Of a stretch of DNA of 64,000 bases, positions 63,891 through 64,000 are shown piece by piece. The notes beneath the pieces were generated by a model. It did no database searches and had not been told where the DNA came from. It saw only the letters and a list, made by a program, of their open reading frames with translations. The translations under genes were made by a program, and so were the position numbers. This stretch comes from Brachymonas denitrificans (lineage in GTDB: Bacteria; Pseudomonadota; Gammaproteobacteria; Burkholderiales; Burkholderiaceae_C), in NCBI RefSeq assembly GCF_907163135.1, contig NZ_CAJQUA010000001.1, positions 1,317,001 through 1,381,000 on the forward strand. Direction: 5' to 3'. Positions within the stretch are counted from its first letter, which is position 1; every line of letters begins with the position of its first letter.

Positions 63891-63998
63891 TCACTGGCCG
63901 AAGAAAATATCCTCGCCCGCAGCTTCGATGCGAACCGGGCGCCTCGGAGTGTCGTCGATCGGATGCGCGATCATGGCAACCGCATCGTCACCTGGCAG
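63891..63998 (-). CDS. 3' end of an unidentified minus-strand gene (partial)
   Basis: The last 35 codons of a possible gene entering from the right edge: the frame ends AAGEDIFFGQ and a TGA at 63893-63891. Composition is protein-like, but a plus-strand frame through the same bases is also open, so the strand is uncertain. Confidence 0.3.
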   Translation of the reverse strand: MPGDDAVAMIAHPIDDTPRRPVRIEAAGEDIFFGQ

Positions 63999-64000
63999 CG

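Noticed and set aside
63819-64000. Plus-strand partial gene at the right edge
   Set aside because: The frame is open and protein-like but has no ATG before about codon 48 and no ribosome site; the minus-strand reading with a natural stop was slightly preferred, at low confidence.

Overview
The window is a high-GC chromosomal segment of a betaproteobacterium, most likely Burkholderiales/Comamonadaceae. This is inferred from codon use, clade-I (Tat-exported) nosZ, split pntAa/pntAb/pntB, and the style of the liv, valS and Fur-controlled iron genes. No rRNA, tRNA, CRISPR array, prophage or transposase gene was recognised. Most of it reads as housekeeping and respiratory DNA, with one repeat family that behaves like a mobile palindromic element.

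1-13.7 kb: two near-identical branched-chain/amide-type ABC transporter cassettes, each livG-livF-binding protein-livH-livM, in direct orientation 8.8 kb apart. Between them lie mmsA, mmsB (valine/isobutyrate catabolism) and a LysR regulator. The ATPases and permeases are almost identical between copies, while the binding proteins have diverged, so the two cassettes probably take up different ligands with the same core. 13.8-22.3 kb: a giant thioester alpha-2-macroglobulin gene coupled to pbpC. 22.6-25.7 kb: an FMN-dependent lactate/2-hydroxyacid dehydrogenase, a SPOR-domain lipoprotein and dinB.

25.7-27.3 kb: a 0.3-kb double-hairpin repeat, then a Fur-box-controlled ferric-iron binding protein. 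27.4-37.4 kb (minus): a nitrous-oxide reductase operon in the order nosZ-nosR-nosD-nosF-nosY-nosL, followed by a second NosL-like gene and a pirin-like gene lacking most metal ligands. An apbE gene (NosX role) diverges from nosZ across an FNR/DNR-like box. 38.9-41.7 kb: divergent iron-transport permease and ATPase around another Fur box. 41.8-46.9 kb (minus): a compact operon with a NitT/TauT-type ABC transporter, rubredoxin, an acyl-CoA-dehydrogenase-fold flavoprotein and an AhpD-like protein. I do not know a named function for this combination.

47.1-53.5 kb: a 5'-truncated tripeptidyl-aminopeptidase-like pseudogene, the proton-translocating transhydrogenase genes, queF, yaaA and a small conserved-looking ORF. 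53.9-55.6 kb: a TSUP sulfite exporter and a persulfide-dioxygenase-like metallo-hydrolase. 55.9-60.8 kb: valS and ilvA. 61-64 kb: two small lipoproteins, cobS, a CobC-like phosphatase and a membrane-anchored hypothetical protein.

The most unusual feature is inside valS. About 255 bp homologous to the intergenic double-hairpin repeat at 25.7-26.0 kb is inserted in frame between the conserved GWPE and DYDLYLP segments of valyl-tRNA synthetase. The gene stays open and gains about 80 residues. The loops and linker of the element are conserved between the copies but the stem sequences differ. This resembles the in-frame palindromic elements of Rickettsia, but I do not recognise the family.
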